Origin: Aurantiochytrium sp. KH105 | Taxonomy: Eukaryota > Sar > Bigyra > Thraustochytrida > Thraustochytriidae | Reading direction: 5' to 3' | Assembly: GCA_003116975.1 (NCBI GenBank) | Contig: BGKB01000031.1 | Location: 372,001-436,000 of the forward strand | Length of the DNA stretch: 64,000 nucleotides | Shown: positions 19,846 to 28,593 of the stretch, one piece after another | Layout of the letters: the number at the start of each line of letters is the position of its first letter | Numbering within the stretch: the stretch's first letter is position 1 | Made by a program: the position numbers and the translations under genes | Notes under the pieces: model-generated | The model's database searches: none | What the model saw: the letters and a program-made list of their open reading frames with translations, nothing else | What the model was told of the DNA's origin: nothing

Positions 19846-19976
19846 CCGGAGACGCGGCCGCTGGCTGGCTGGCTGGCCGGCGGCTGGCGCGTCGCGCGCT
19901 CGGATCGATCNCCGGAGACGCGGCCGCTGGCTGGCTGGCTGGCCGGCGGCTGGCGCGTCGCGCGCTCGGATCGATC
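19846..19976. repeat. Identical 65-bp copies flanking a single N (assembly join)
   Basis: Bases 19846-19910 and 19912-19976 are identical over 65 bp, separated only by the N at 19911. The simplest explanation is two contig ends that overlap and were joined without merging, so one copy is probably an artefact. Confidence 0.9.
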
Positions 19977-19994
19977 TGACCGCGCGAGCCGCTC

Positions 19995-20038
19995 GGGCGC
20001 GGGCGGGCGCGGGCGGGCGCGGGCGGGCGCGGGCGGGC
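19995..20038. repeat. Tandem GGGCGGGCGC-type decamer array
   Basis: About four 10-bp G/C-only units just upstream of the WD40 gene start. G-quadruplex formation is possible. Confidence 0.85.
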
Positions 20039-20072
20039 TGCGCGCGCGCGAGGGCGGCGCGAGGGCGGCAGG

Positions 20073-21281
20073 ATGAACTTCGGCGGCGGGAATCACAGCG
20101 GCAACAGCAGCCGCGGCGGCGGCGGCGGCAGGGGCCGGGGCCGAGGCGGGTCGAACGCAAACTACAATAACAACAACAACAACAACAACGGCGGACGAGG
20201 AGGACGGGGACGGCGCGGAAACTCGCGCGGCGGGGGCCGCGGCACGAGCGGCCGGGGACGCGGCACGCGCATCAAGTTCGCAGACAGCATCGCCACCTTT
20301 GATGTCTCGGTGGACGCCCACGTCATGCCGGGCAAACCCGGGATCCAGGCCCTGACGCTCTGGGCAGAGAACAACATTCTCTTTTCCGGAGGTGCCGACG
20401 GCATCACGAAAATGTTCGACATCAACAGCGGCACCTGCAACGAGTCTCCCGACGGCAAGGAAGTCAGTAGCCTCTGCTTCGAGCTGGGGTGGCTCTTCGT
20501 GGGCTACTTAGACCAGCCGCAGCCCGGCCAGGACGTGGGCTTTGTCAAGGGCTACAACCTCATGGCTTCTCCCGTCGAAATCTTCAACTTTGAGCTCAAC
20601 GCTCAGTTCCCGGCGGCACACCAGGGACGTGTCACGTCCATTTGCGTCGCCGGTGAGTTCGTTTTCACCGCAAGCGAGGACAAAACCGTCCGCGCCTGGA
20701 AGCTTGACCAGAAATGGAACCTGGTCGGCTCGCTGGGCAACCAATTCGCGCACGACACGCCTGTGCGCAAGGTCGCGGCGTGGAACAACAAAATCTTTAC
20801 GGGTGCCTTCAACGGCGAAATCAAAATTTGGTCCGTCCAGGGCGCTCAGGAGTCTGTCTTTCAGGCCCATTCCGAAATGGTCACAGACATTTGCGGGTGG
20901 ACTGGCCCCAATCAGAACGTTCTCCTCACCTGCTCGGCCGACAAAACCATCAAGGTCTGGGACCTGGCGGCCAACCAGGGCCTCATCGCGCCCAACTCTC
21001 AGCCGGTCTTTTCCTACCCCCCACCGGACAGTCCGTTGCGGCCCAAGGCGCTCACGTGCATGAAGACCCACCAGCTTAGCTCCGGCGTGTCCATTCTCAT
21101 CTGCGGCTTCCTTGACGGCTCCGCACAGGTGCTGGACCTACCAGACTTTACAGATCTTGGTTTCCTCAATGGCCATGATCGCAATTCCACAGTCACTAGC
21201 CTTCAGGTTGTACCGCAGCAGAACCTTCTTTTCCTCGGATCGCTTTCGGGAAAGCTCAGCTGCTACAAGTTTGTGTCCTGA
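20073..21281 (+). CDS. WD40-repeat protein with N-terminal RGG/poly-Asn region
   Basis: A 402-residue protein. The first ~67 residues are Gly/Arg-rich (RGG boxes) with an Asn run, a composition of RNA-binding disordered tails. Residues ~75-402 form a WD40 beta-propeller with blades ending in FDIN, AWKLD, IWSVQ and VWDLA. The blade motifs (TASEDKTVRAWKLD, TCSADKTIKVWDLA) resemble plant ZFWD/CCCH-WD40 proteins, but I see no CCCH zinc finger. Likely an RNA- or RNP-binding scaffold; the partner is unknown. The start codon is in GGCAGGATGA context. The upstream region contains the assembly join ending ~100 bp away, so UTR structure is uncertain, but the coding frame is unbroken. Confidence 0.8.
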   Translation: MNFGGGNHSGNSSRGGGGGRGRGRGGSNANYNNNNNNNNGGRGGRGRRGNSRGGGRGTSGRGRGTRIKFADSIATFDVSVDAHVMPGKPGIQALTLWAENNILFSGGADGITKMFDINSGTCNESPDGKEVSSLCFELGWLFVGYLDQPQPGQDVGFVKGYNLMASPVEIFNFELNAQFPAAHQGRVTSICVAGEFVFTASEDKTVRAWKLDQKWNLVGSLGNQFAHDTPVRKVAAWNNKIFTGAFNGEIKIWSVQGAQESVFQAHSEMVTDICGWTGPNQNVLLTCSADKTIKVWDLAANQGLIAPNSQPVFSYPPPDSPLRPKALTCMKTHQLSSGVSILICGFLDGSAQVLDLPDFTDLGFLNGHDRNSTVTSLQVVPQQNLLFLGSLSGKLSCYKFVS

Positions 21282-21890
21282 GATGCGGACGTCACATTGT
21301 TGCTGCCTGGTAGGTGAGGTCACGTCCGGTCCGGTCAGGTGAGGCTTACATTTTCGGATTCTTTACAGCAGCTCGTGAGTTGTGCAAATCTCTTTTTGTG
21401 GTCAGAGCCAAGCCACATTCGGAATTTCTTCAGTTCGCTCACACGCGGGATCGTTTTCGTCCCTATAACACAAGCAAGAACGTACGCTGATATACCCAGC
21501 ACCAGCTCGCCATTGTATCGTCAACAGCCGTCACTCCTTTTCCTTTTCCTTTTGATAGTACGTAATTCATCGCCAAGCACGATGCATGGCGCATGTGCCT
21601 TTCTTTCTTTCTTTATTCTCTTCATTTTCACCGCCTGCACCTGCAGCTTGACCTCCATCGGGGCGCGCGTCGTCCGTAGGGAACGCCTTTCGGAGTCATC
21701 AGCAAACCCTTGTCCCTTATTCAGCTCACAACAGCGCAGGCTCCAACAGAAGCACGGCATCGGCCTCAGGAGAGCTGAGGTCACGTGTCGCATCTCGAGG
21801 CATCGACGAAGGGAAAGCCTTTTCTCTCTTTCTTTGAGCGCGCACGCGCATGCGCATGCGAGCGCGGCCAGGCGTTCACGTCGCGAGACG

Positions 21891-21981
<91 letters not shown>

Positions 21982-22204
21982 GAAGCAAGGACGCCTGGCT
22001 CGGAGCAGGACTGACACGAGCCTTGCTCACAAACCAAACTCACAAACGCGAACAGAACGAATAGTCGCTTGCGCACAAGCGCGCGAGCGGAAGCGCGCGA
22101 GTGCAAGCGCAAGTCGCGCGCGAGCGTACCTCGCGTGCCTCGCGTGTCTCCTCGTCCGTTTGTCCGGACGCACCCCAAAGAGCTGAAGGGGAAACAGAGC
22201 AGCC
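21282..22204. other. Intergenic region upstream of the lipase gene
   Basis: No gene seen. The dominant element is the long CAAG array at 21891-21980. Frames through it encode repeated KQAS or LACL peptides, which are repeat artefacts. Confidence 0.65.
21891..21980. repeat. (AAGC)n / (CAAG)n microsatellite, ~22 units
   Basis: The longest and most uniform microsatellite in the window, about 90 bp with no interruption until GGAAGCAAGG. It lies about 220 bp upstream of the lipase start codon. Confidence 0.96.
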
Positions 22205-25200
22205 ATGGACGCGGACGTGCCAGGAAATGCGGACGTGCCGCGAAACGTGGACGCGCTGCGGAAGGCGGACGCAGAGGACGCCAAGCCGCTCGTTCTCTTG
22301 GAAATTATCGGGTCGAGGCCCATCAATTGCACGATCATCGCCATGTTCCTGGCCATGGTCATTGGGGCCATGTACACCTTTGTCGTCGTAGGCATCAGCG
22401 TGCCGCTCTGCGGCTCCGTCGCGAGGAACTTTGAGGTCAATCAGTGGTACAAAGTCTTTGATCGGCAAGATGGAGATCTTGCAGATGTGGCAATGGCCGA
22501 ATTTATGATGCGTCAGACGCTGCTCATCGACGTCCCAGATCAAGATCTGGCCGATGGCACAGATGGCATGGTGCCACAGTGTGCCTTTTGCAGTGCAAAC
22601 GACCTCGCCAATTTATCCGCGTATTTCGAGAGGATACCCAGCGAACCTTGGACCTCCGAAATACTTGAGACCTTTTTTGACGACAACACCACCGACACGC
22701 TCAACTCCACCAACGCCACCGATGCAGAGGTGATGGTTGTGGTCGATATCATCCTACCCCTTTTGCTCTTAGTTGACGTCGCCGCCGACGAAGATGTATT
22801 TGGGGGCGCGATGGGCAGCTCCACATGCTTGTGGACCTTTCTTGTCGATTTATACAAGGGCTGGACGCGCAGTAGCTATGTAAACATAGACTCTGTTGCC
22901 GCAAATGGTACCGCGGCAAACGACACAGCGGTTGGCTACGCAAAAATGGTGGAGTGCCTCGTAGGAGATTACGCAGGCTCAGAATGCTACCCGTGCGGGA
23001 ACCTCACTGCAATGGACCTTGAGCTATTATCGTTGGACCCGGAGACCGGGCCCGAATTTCTTGACATCAGCTCAGGTTCCGTCTTGGACGTCCGTGGGTT
23101 ATCGCGTCTTGCGCCCAGGTGCGCAAAGCTCTTAGGCCAGACATTTTTGGCGCCATGCCGGGATGCTAACGACGTCTCGGCCTTTATGAGCATCTTTGAG
23201 GATGACGAGCCATCCAGCGAAGAGCGCGTCTCAAGATCTGCAGCGCCGAGTCCTGCAATATTTGCCGCTCGAATGTTCCAAAGCAGCTCGCAGGTGAGAC
23301 TCGCGCGCGTGACCTCGTCGGAGGTTTCAGAGACGCCCTCGGTTGCCTCTACCACAAGTGTAGCTGCTGCAATTCTGAGGGACTCCTTTCTCACGAGCTC
23401 TTTGGTGAACGCCTCTGGGCATCTTGCCTACCTGTTAAGGGACTTCCAGGACCAGCTGCTTCAGGGCAGTGGTGAGATCATTGATACCTTGAGTTCCAGC
23501 TGTGTTGAGCTTCCGAGCGCCACTTCCCTCTTAGTGTTCGAGGAGGAGAGTATCTTTCGGCAAGAGGCTGGACAGGAATCCGCAACTGTCACGGCAGAAC
23601 GGTGGAGCGAGTGGAGAGCCTGCTGGACGGCTCTGGTGTACTACTACTGGAAAGAGCCAACTTGCTTTGCGCAACTCGGTATAGAACCGAGTCTCAGCAA
23701 TGCATCCAACGCGACCCTGGTTGCACTTGATGAAAATGAGACTGAAACAAACGGGGGCGATGACGAAGACGTTGGATCGTCTGAACGCATTCTGCTAAGT
23801 ATACTTCTTTACAGCCTCTTGAATGCGTCGAGTAGGTCCCTGCCTTCGTCAAGTCAGTATGGCGACGGCTTTTCACTGACTCATTTCGCCGAGGAATGGC
23901 CGCTGCTGGAAGTCGGCAATGACACTGAAGGAATCATCAACAACACCGGGGAGTTAATGCCTTTCACGCGCGACAGCTTTGTGGAGTACGGGCGAGCGTG
24001 CAATGAAAATCTCATGGGGGCCTTTTCCTCCGGAGAGCTTGAGAGCGCATTGGATTTCTTGGGCAAGACCTCTGGCTGCGAGGTTCCTGCAAGGCAGGTC
24101 CGCGTGTCGATTATAGCAGACCTTGCATGCTGGTTTCTCGGGCTGATCCTCCTGTGCGTTCAGTTCTTTTGGATTTTGCAGAGATACTGGACACCGTTCT
24201 CCGTCGCAACGGTGTCCCTCACCGTGGCGGGCATTTGCATTTGTGATAATGGAGCCTTTATATACGAAACATTCGCATGGACGACAGAGGACTTCAAGTT
24301 GCTCATCTTTTTCAATATTGATTCTCACCAGACCAATCTGGAGCAAATGAAGGACTACATCGCAAGCATGAGGTCCCTTGCATTGACCGGCTTCTTCCTT
24401 TTCCATGCATTGACGATGTCGCAGCTATCCCGCAAACCGTTTCCCAAACACATATCGGGAAGCCAATTGAGTCGGTGGCGAACCATCGTCTCATCACGCG
24501 CCAGTCCGGCGATACCCGTGGCACTGGCATATTTCGCTTTCCGTGTGTGCATTGTGAATATTTATCTGGGTGTTCATCCTGGATTCGTGCCTCTGGTCAA
24601 TATGATCACGGTGATTCGCGTGTGCGCGTTGGAAGAAACAACACGCGGCAATTACTGCAGCTCCAGTGACGTGGACCACGAAACTGCAAAGCTTGCTTTT
24701 ATTGGTAACTTTGTTGTCTTCTTTCTCGATGCAGCACTTTGGGCGTACACAACGCGTATTAACTCTCACACGCGAGCGGCTATACGAAAGCTCACCTTTA
24801 TCGAAGCCCGCGACCGCCATCTTGTGTACAACCTTGAGATGCTCTTTATGTCGTTTCTCCTTTTAGCATTGTATGTGTGCGGCATCATGTATGTGAGTAT
24901 CGCGGATGTCCTGGTAGGCTACAGCGGATACTATGCGTTTGAAGATGGCAAGCTTGTTGTAAAAGGAATATCCTTGGACACTACGGGCGTGGATGCATGG
25001 GATCTAGGCTTTACTATCCTTTTGTGGGTTTTCATCATTGGCTGGACGCTGCTTATGGTTCCAATCTCATCCTCGACGGGTTGGCTCTTCTCGAAAGCCT
25101 TCAAGACGATCGGAAAACGTGTGCAAGTTTTTGCTTCTGAGAAAGACGCACTTGACGCGCTGGCACCAAACCTGAAGAACGGCACCAAGATGGCGAGCGA

Positions 25201-26584
25201 GATTGTCTTTGACGAGTCCGTCTTCGTGACGGAAACGCACCTTGTCAACTTTCAGCTCACCCACTCCACGTACCATATCGGCTCGGTCTTTCACTCGGGC
25301 GAAGGCATTCTGCCCAGGGGCATGCACGAACTTGCATACATCAAGGACGATGAGACAGATACTCATGTCTGGGTCCTCGCCACGAGCGATCGCATTCTCA
25401 TTGGTTTTCGGGGCACCACCAGCAAGCGCAACGCGCAAACAGATTTGCACATGGGCTTCAAAACACTGTCTTGGAGGCACACGGGAAAGCGAAAGAAGCG
25501 GAAGCCACGCGAGTCTTCTGCCGAGTCAGTCAAGCCCCCTCATTCCCAACTCAACAAAGAAGCTACTTCCAGCAGCGTCGCTGATACAACGGACCATGAC
25601 TCATCTACCGGCTCAAGACCTGATACTCCCGACTCAGAAGCCAACAACCGAGCCAGTATTTCGGGCCAGCCCTCGGAGTCTGCGGCTGTGACGCGTGCTC
25701 AAAGGGTTCTAGGGTCCTATGCAGAGACTAACCGCTTGCCGAAAATTCATGGGGGCTTTCTTCTCGCGTTCAGCTCCATTCAGGACCAGCTTTACGAGGT
25801 CGTTTCGCAGCATTTAGATTCGCACCCAGAGGTTGACAAAATCATTACCAGTGGCCACTCCTTGGGTGGCGCACTTGCCACAGTTTGCGGATTGTATTTG
25901 TCGACAGCCTTGCCATCGAAGCGGGCACTTGTCCAGGTCTCGACGTTTGGTTCCCCTCGCGTGGGGAACCATGCATTCAAAAGGTATTTCCATCTTCACG
26001 TCCCTTCGTGCTGGCGCTTTGCTAAACGAGGAGACCCAATCAGCAAAACTCCACCTCGCTTGTACGGCTCGAGCCGACATGGGTACACTCATGTAGGCGT
26101 GGAAGTTCTGCTCGAGCAATCCGGAGACGCCATCATTGATCCAACCGTCGTGGAACACTTTGTGCTGCACGGATGTCGCAACGGTGGTGGCGCAGATCAC
26201 AAAGTCGCTGCTTATCTTGCTTCTTTGCTGGGATTTGCTCTGCAGGGAGGTCAGCGCGCGCCGTCTCATGGTCTTCAACCCTTATGGCCGAATTGCGAGG
26301 AGCGAATCAGGGCGCACGCAAAGCTGATTGCTGAGACTTTCCCAAGGACATCAGAAGCAATTCTATCGTTCGTTGGGAAGGCAACCGATGCGAGCGAGAC
26401 TCAATCAAAGATCCGCGATGTCCACAAGATGCTTGAAATGACCGAGTCTGGACGATTTTTCGATCACGATGCCGCTTCTGAACTCTTGGACACTGGTCTG
26501 AGAGCTTGCGTCGATGAGCCAGAAAGCGGTGACAAAGCAGCCCCGAAGCTAAACGAGATATCTCGAGAGCTTAACATCGTCTAA
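22205..26584 (+). CDS. Large multipass membrane protein with C-terminal class 3 (DAG-type) lipase domain
   Basis: A 1459-residue protein. The C-terminal ~350 residues are a lipase class 3 alpha/beta-hydrolase. The nucleophile elbow is GHSLGG with Ser1219, FGSPRVGN follows, a likely acid is the Asp in KRGDP, and a likely His lies in YTHVG. Before it, FRGTTS is the usual oxyanion-strand motif, with a ~90-residue polar insertion (about 1095-1185) between FRGTTS and the elbow. The N-terminal part has one hydrophobic helix (~39-68), a ~570-residue ectodomain rich in NxS/T sites and cysteines, then about seven hydrophobic helices (~635-965). The layout recalls diacylglycerol lipases (DAGL), which carry four TM helices before the lipase, but this is much larger. 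Expected to hydrolyse sn-1 acyl chains of membrane diacylglycerol; substrate not provable here. Start codon in GCCATGG context. Confidence 0.83.
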   Translation: MDADVPGNADVPRNVDALRKADAEDAKPLVLLEIIGSRPINCTIIAMFLAMVIGAMYTFVVVGISVPLCGSVARNFEVNQWYKVFDRQDGDLADVAMAEFMMRQTLLIDVPDQDLADGTDGMVPQCAFCSANDLANLSAYFERIPSEPWTSEILETFFDDNTTDTLNSTNATDAEVMVVVDIILPLLLLVDVAADEDVFGGAMGSSTCLWTFLVDLYKGWTRSSYVNIDSVAANGTAANDTAVGYAKMVECLVGDYAGSECYPCGNLTAMDLELLSLDPETGPEFLDISSGSVLDVRGLSRLAPRCAKLLGQTFLAPCRDANDVSAFMSIFEDDEPSSEERVSRSAAPSPAIFAARMFQSSSQVRLARVTSSEVSETPSVASTTSVAAAILRDSFLTSSLVNASGHLAYLLRDFQDQLLQGSGEIIDTLSSSCVELPSATSLLVFEEESIFRQEAGQESATVTAERWSEWRACWTALVYYYWKEPTCFAQLGIEPSLSNASNATLVALDENETETNGGDDEDVGSSERILLSILLYSLLNASSRSLPSSSQYGDGFSLTHFAEEWPLLEVGNDTEGIINNTGELMPFTRDSFVEYGRACNENLMGAFSSGELESALDFLGKTSGCEVPARQVRVSIIADLACWFLGLILLCVQFFWILQRYWTPFSVATVSLTVAGICICDNGAFIYETFAWTTEDFKLLIFFNIDSHQTNLEQMKDYIASMRSLALTGFFLFHALTMSQLSRKPFPKHISGSQLSRWRTIVSSRASPAIPVALAYFAFRVCIVNIYLGVHPGFVPLVNMITVIRVCALEETTRGNYCSSSDVDHETAKLAFIGNFVVFFLDAALWAYTTRINSHTRAAIRKLTFIEARDRHLVYNLEMLFMSFLLLALYVCGIMYVSIADVLVGYSGYYAFEDGKLVVKGISLDTTGVDAWDLGFTILLWVFIIGWTLLMVPISSSTGWLFSKAFKTIGKRVQVFASEKDALDALAPNLKNGTKMASEIVFDESVFVTETHLVNFQLTHSTYHIGSVFHSGEGILPRGMHELAYIKDDETDTHVWVLATSDRILIGFRGTTSKRNAQTDLHMGFKTLSWRHTGKRKKRKPRESSAESVKPPHSQLNKEATSSSVADTTDHDSSTGSRPDTPDSEANNRASISGQPSESAAVTRAQRVLGSYAETNRLPKIHGGFLLAFSSIQDQLYEVVSQHLDSHPEVDKIITSGHSLGGALATVCGLYLSTALPSKRALVQVSTFGSPRVGNHAFKRYFHLHVPSCWRFAKRGDPISKTPPRLYGSSRHGYTHVGVEVLLEQSGDAIIDPTVVEHFVLHGCRNGGGADHKVAAYLASLLGFALQGGQRAPSHGLQPLWPNCEERIRAHAKLIAETFPRTSEAILSFVGKATDASETQSKIRDVHKMLEMTESGRFFDHDAASELLDTGLRACVDEPESGDKAAPKLNEISRELNIV

Positions 26585-26946
26585 ATAATGCAAATTGTAG
26601 ATCGAATTCGTAGATTGAACAAGGCAAGAAAAGAAAGAAAGAAAGAAAGAAAGAAAGACAAATGCCACACGTCATTTTAGTTAAAACGTCTGGGCAACGA
26701 TGCAATTTCTATTCAGAGTTCTTGTCTGACAAATTTGACGCATTTTCGAAAATCCATTCGGGCCCGCAGCACAAGTTGCGTTTGGCCAATTTGTACGTCA
26801 TTCCTTCTGCATGCGCCGACTCCTTCTTTATTATACGCAAAGAAAGTTTCTGGTACACTTTTGCTGCGAACGAGATCAATATGGCGCATTTGATTGACGC
26901 TTCAAGAAATACAAAGGCTAGATGTTGCGCATCGTCACTTGACGCT
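26585..26946. other. Convergent 3' region of lipase and sulfotransferase genes
   Basis: No gene seen. It contains an AAAG microsatellite at 26628-26658 and an imperfect duplicate (about 26890-26918) of the 3' end of the sulfotransferase gene. Confidence 0.6.
26628..26658. repeat. (AAAG)n microsatellite
   Basis: About seven to eight AAAG units, 45 bp downstream of the lipase stop codon. Confidence 0.92.
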
Positions 26947-28593
26947 TCAAGAGAAACCAAAGGCGGGAATCTCGGAACATGACGCCACGGGCTGCCAAGG
27001 GTCAATGCCGTACCCGAGGGCCTGATATGCTCGTCGTATTATTAAATTTCCTGCTGCAGCTTGCGTGAATTCGCGGCGTTGCGTAGCTGAATACTTGTTG
27101 CCAAAGTACCGATCCTTTTTGACAGTAAAGAGACGAATACTCTTGCCAATGACGTTGTCTGCGCGAGCACGCGAAGTACCTGAGAAGTCAGCAAGACGTT
27201 GAAAGCAGCTCGGGTCGCCGAGAACAAAGTCTTCGATCCGTACGACCATGAACTGTTTGGGATCAAAGTTCTCGCGCGCAAAGCGCAAAATGTCGAGATT
27301 GAGACGTGCCCAAAGTTCGAGCTTATTCTCATACTTGTCTGTGCAAAGTTCCGAGTCTGGACCGTGATACTTTTTGCAAATTGAGTTGAAAAAGTACTGA
27401 TTGTCTCCAGCGGCAATGTCGCGACCATCTCGCACAATATGCACGTACTTGAAGTTACCATCGAGCACATGATTAATGTATGGCAGAATGAAGGAAGCTC
27501 TTGGATGCTTGAAACCCCATAGCCCAAAGGCATACATTTCTCGATTGGCTGCTTTGGGGGTGTATGTTTTCGTGTCTCTCCATAAGGTGCGAAGGAGGGC
27601 AGATGTCCATTGCGTCCCTCGATTCCAAGTGAGTTCGTTCGAAATGCAAGATTGGTTGTAGGCAAGCGATCCACACGGCGCCAGCGACCTGCTGTAGAAT
27701 ACATACGATTTGACGATGCCTTCCACAGTTGACACACCGTCCTCGTCGCAGGCTACTGTATTGAAGCCATTGATGAAAAGTCTAGAATCTCTCGAATCCT
27801 TTTTCACAGTCTCACCATACTTGCCCATCCACACGCCCAACTGCGTCACGAGATATGCAACTGCGCGCGTGCCCGAGTCGCCAATGCCTCCGAGCACCAA
27901 GGGTTCAGAAGCATTTCGTACTTCTGCGCGAAGCTGCGCGAGCTCTATCGACGCTGCGTGGGCACTATCTCGATAACACTGCGCATCTGTGTTCAAATTT
28001 TGCACAGTCCTAGTAGCTTTCTTGTGTGCAATATTTGCATTTTGAAGCGTTTGTACATCCTCATGTTGAACATCTTCTAGTGCCGTGGTGAGCAACTCTT
28101 GGGACTGGTGGTGGCCAGATTCAGCGTCAAGCTGGAACTGATTACTTTCAGATTGAGCGTCAAGCTTGCTCTGGGCTGTATCTGCATTGGGAATTATGTG
28201 GTGAGCGATCACAATGCTGTATACAACCACGAGAGCGTAGATTGCGAGCCATCTCCAGCTCGCAAGCTCTCTGCGTACGCCGGGGTCAGCGATAATCTTG
28301 CGCAGGGAAAATGACTGCAATGAGCACTCATCGTTGACGAGGTCGTCAAGGCTAACTCCAAAGCTTGTGATCCTTGGCTTCTTCGTCGGTGTGCCCCCAA
28401 GCTCGGGTTTGCGGAGAGAGTCTGGGTCTTGGTCTGCGCGTAGTCTCTTGTCGTTGTTGCTAGTTTGACCTTTTCGCTTTGCGTCGCTTTGGGTCGTGGA
28501 CGCATTGCTTTGCTGTCCGCAAGCACGCGTGCGTCGCGCACCTCGCGTCGTCGTCTTTATCGACACGTCAAGTTGCAGTTGTTCCCGCCCCAT
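26947..28593 (-). CDS. Type II membrane sulfotransferase
   Basis: A 548-residue predicted Golgi sulfotransferase that transfers sulfate from PAPS. It has a polar N-terminal cytosolic tail (~1-112), one signal-anchor helix (~113-131), a Gln/Asp/His-rich stem (~140-225) that may be coiled coil, and a catalytic domain. The PAPS-binding elements are seen as GGIGDSGTRAV (5'-phosphosulfate loop position, less canonical than the usual GxxRSGTT) and HIVRDGRDIA (3'-phosphate region, typical RDPRD form here RDGRD). A later MVVRIEDF matches the conserved segment following in such enzymes. Four or so cysteines in the lumenal domain could form disulfides. The acceptor (carbohydrate or tyrosine) is not evident. 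Single exon. No close neighbour suggests a pathway. Confidence 0.8.
   Translation of the reverse strand: MGREQLQLDVSIKTTTRGARRTRACGQQSNASTTQSDAKRKGQTSNNDKRLRADQDPDSLRKPELGGTPTKKPRITSFGVSLDDLVNDECSLQSFSLRKIIADPGVRRELASWRWLAIYALVVVYSIVIAHHIIPNADTAQSKLDAQSESNQFQLDAESGHHQSQELLTTALEDVQHEDVQTLQNANIAHKKATRTVQNLNTDAQCYRDSAHAASIELAQLRAEVRNASEPLVLGGIGDSGTRAVAYLVTQLGVWMGKYGETVKKDSRDSRLFINGFNTVACDEDGVSTVEGIVKSYVFYSRSLAPCGSLAYNQSCISNELTWNRGTQWTSALLRTLWRDTKTYTPKAANREMYAFGLWGFKHPRASFILPYINHVLDGNFKYVHIVRDGRDIAAGDNQYFFNSICKKYHGPDSELCTDKYENKLELWARLNLDILRFARENFDPKQFMVVRIEDFVLGDPSCFQRLADFSGTSRARADNVIGKSIRLFTVKKDRYFGNKYSATQRREFTQAAAGNLIIRRAYQALGYGIDPWQPVASCSEIPAFGFS

Larger units (their letters stand above)
18584..20072. 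other. Divergent intergenic region between SOD-like and WD40 genes, with assembly join
   Basis: About 1.5 kb, very GC-rich. It contains a CTG run (18721-18757), a GATC array (18817-18864), a single N with flanking 65-bp duplicate (19846-19976) and a 10-bp GC array (19995-20038). Long frames crossing it encode Arg/Ala/Pro-rich sequence and are not credible genes. Confidence 0.6.

Noticed and set aside
18961-20160. 399-codon minus-strand frame crossing the N at 19911
   Set aside because: Arg/Ala/Pro-rich, crosses an assembly join and duplicated sequence; not credible.
21339-22064. 241-codon frame encoding repeated KQAS units
   Set aside because: Translation of the CAAG microsatellite; a repeat artefact, not a repeat protein.
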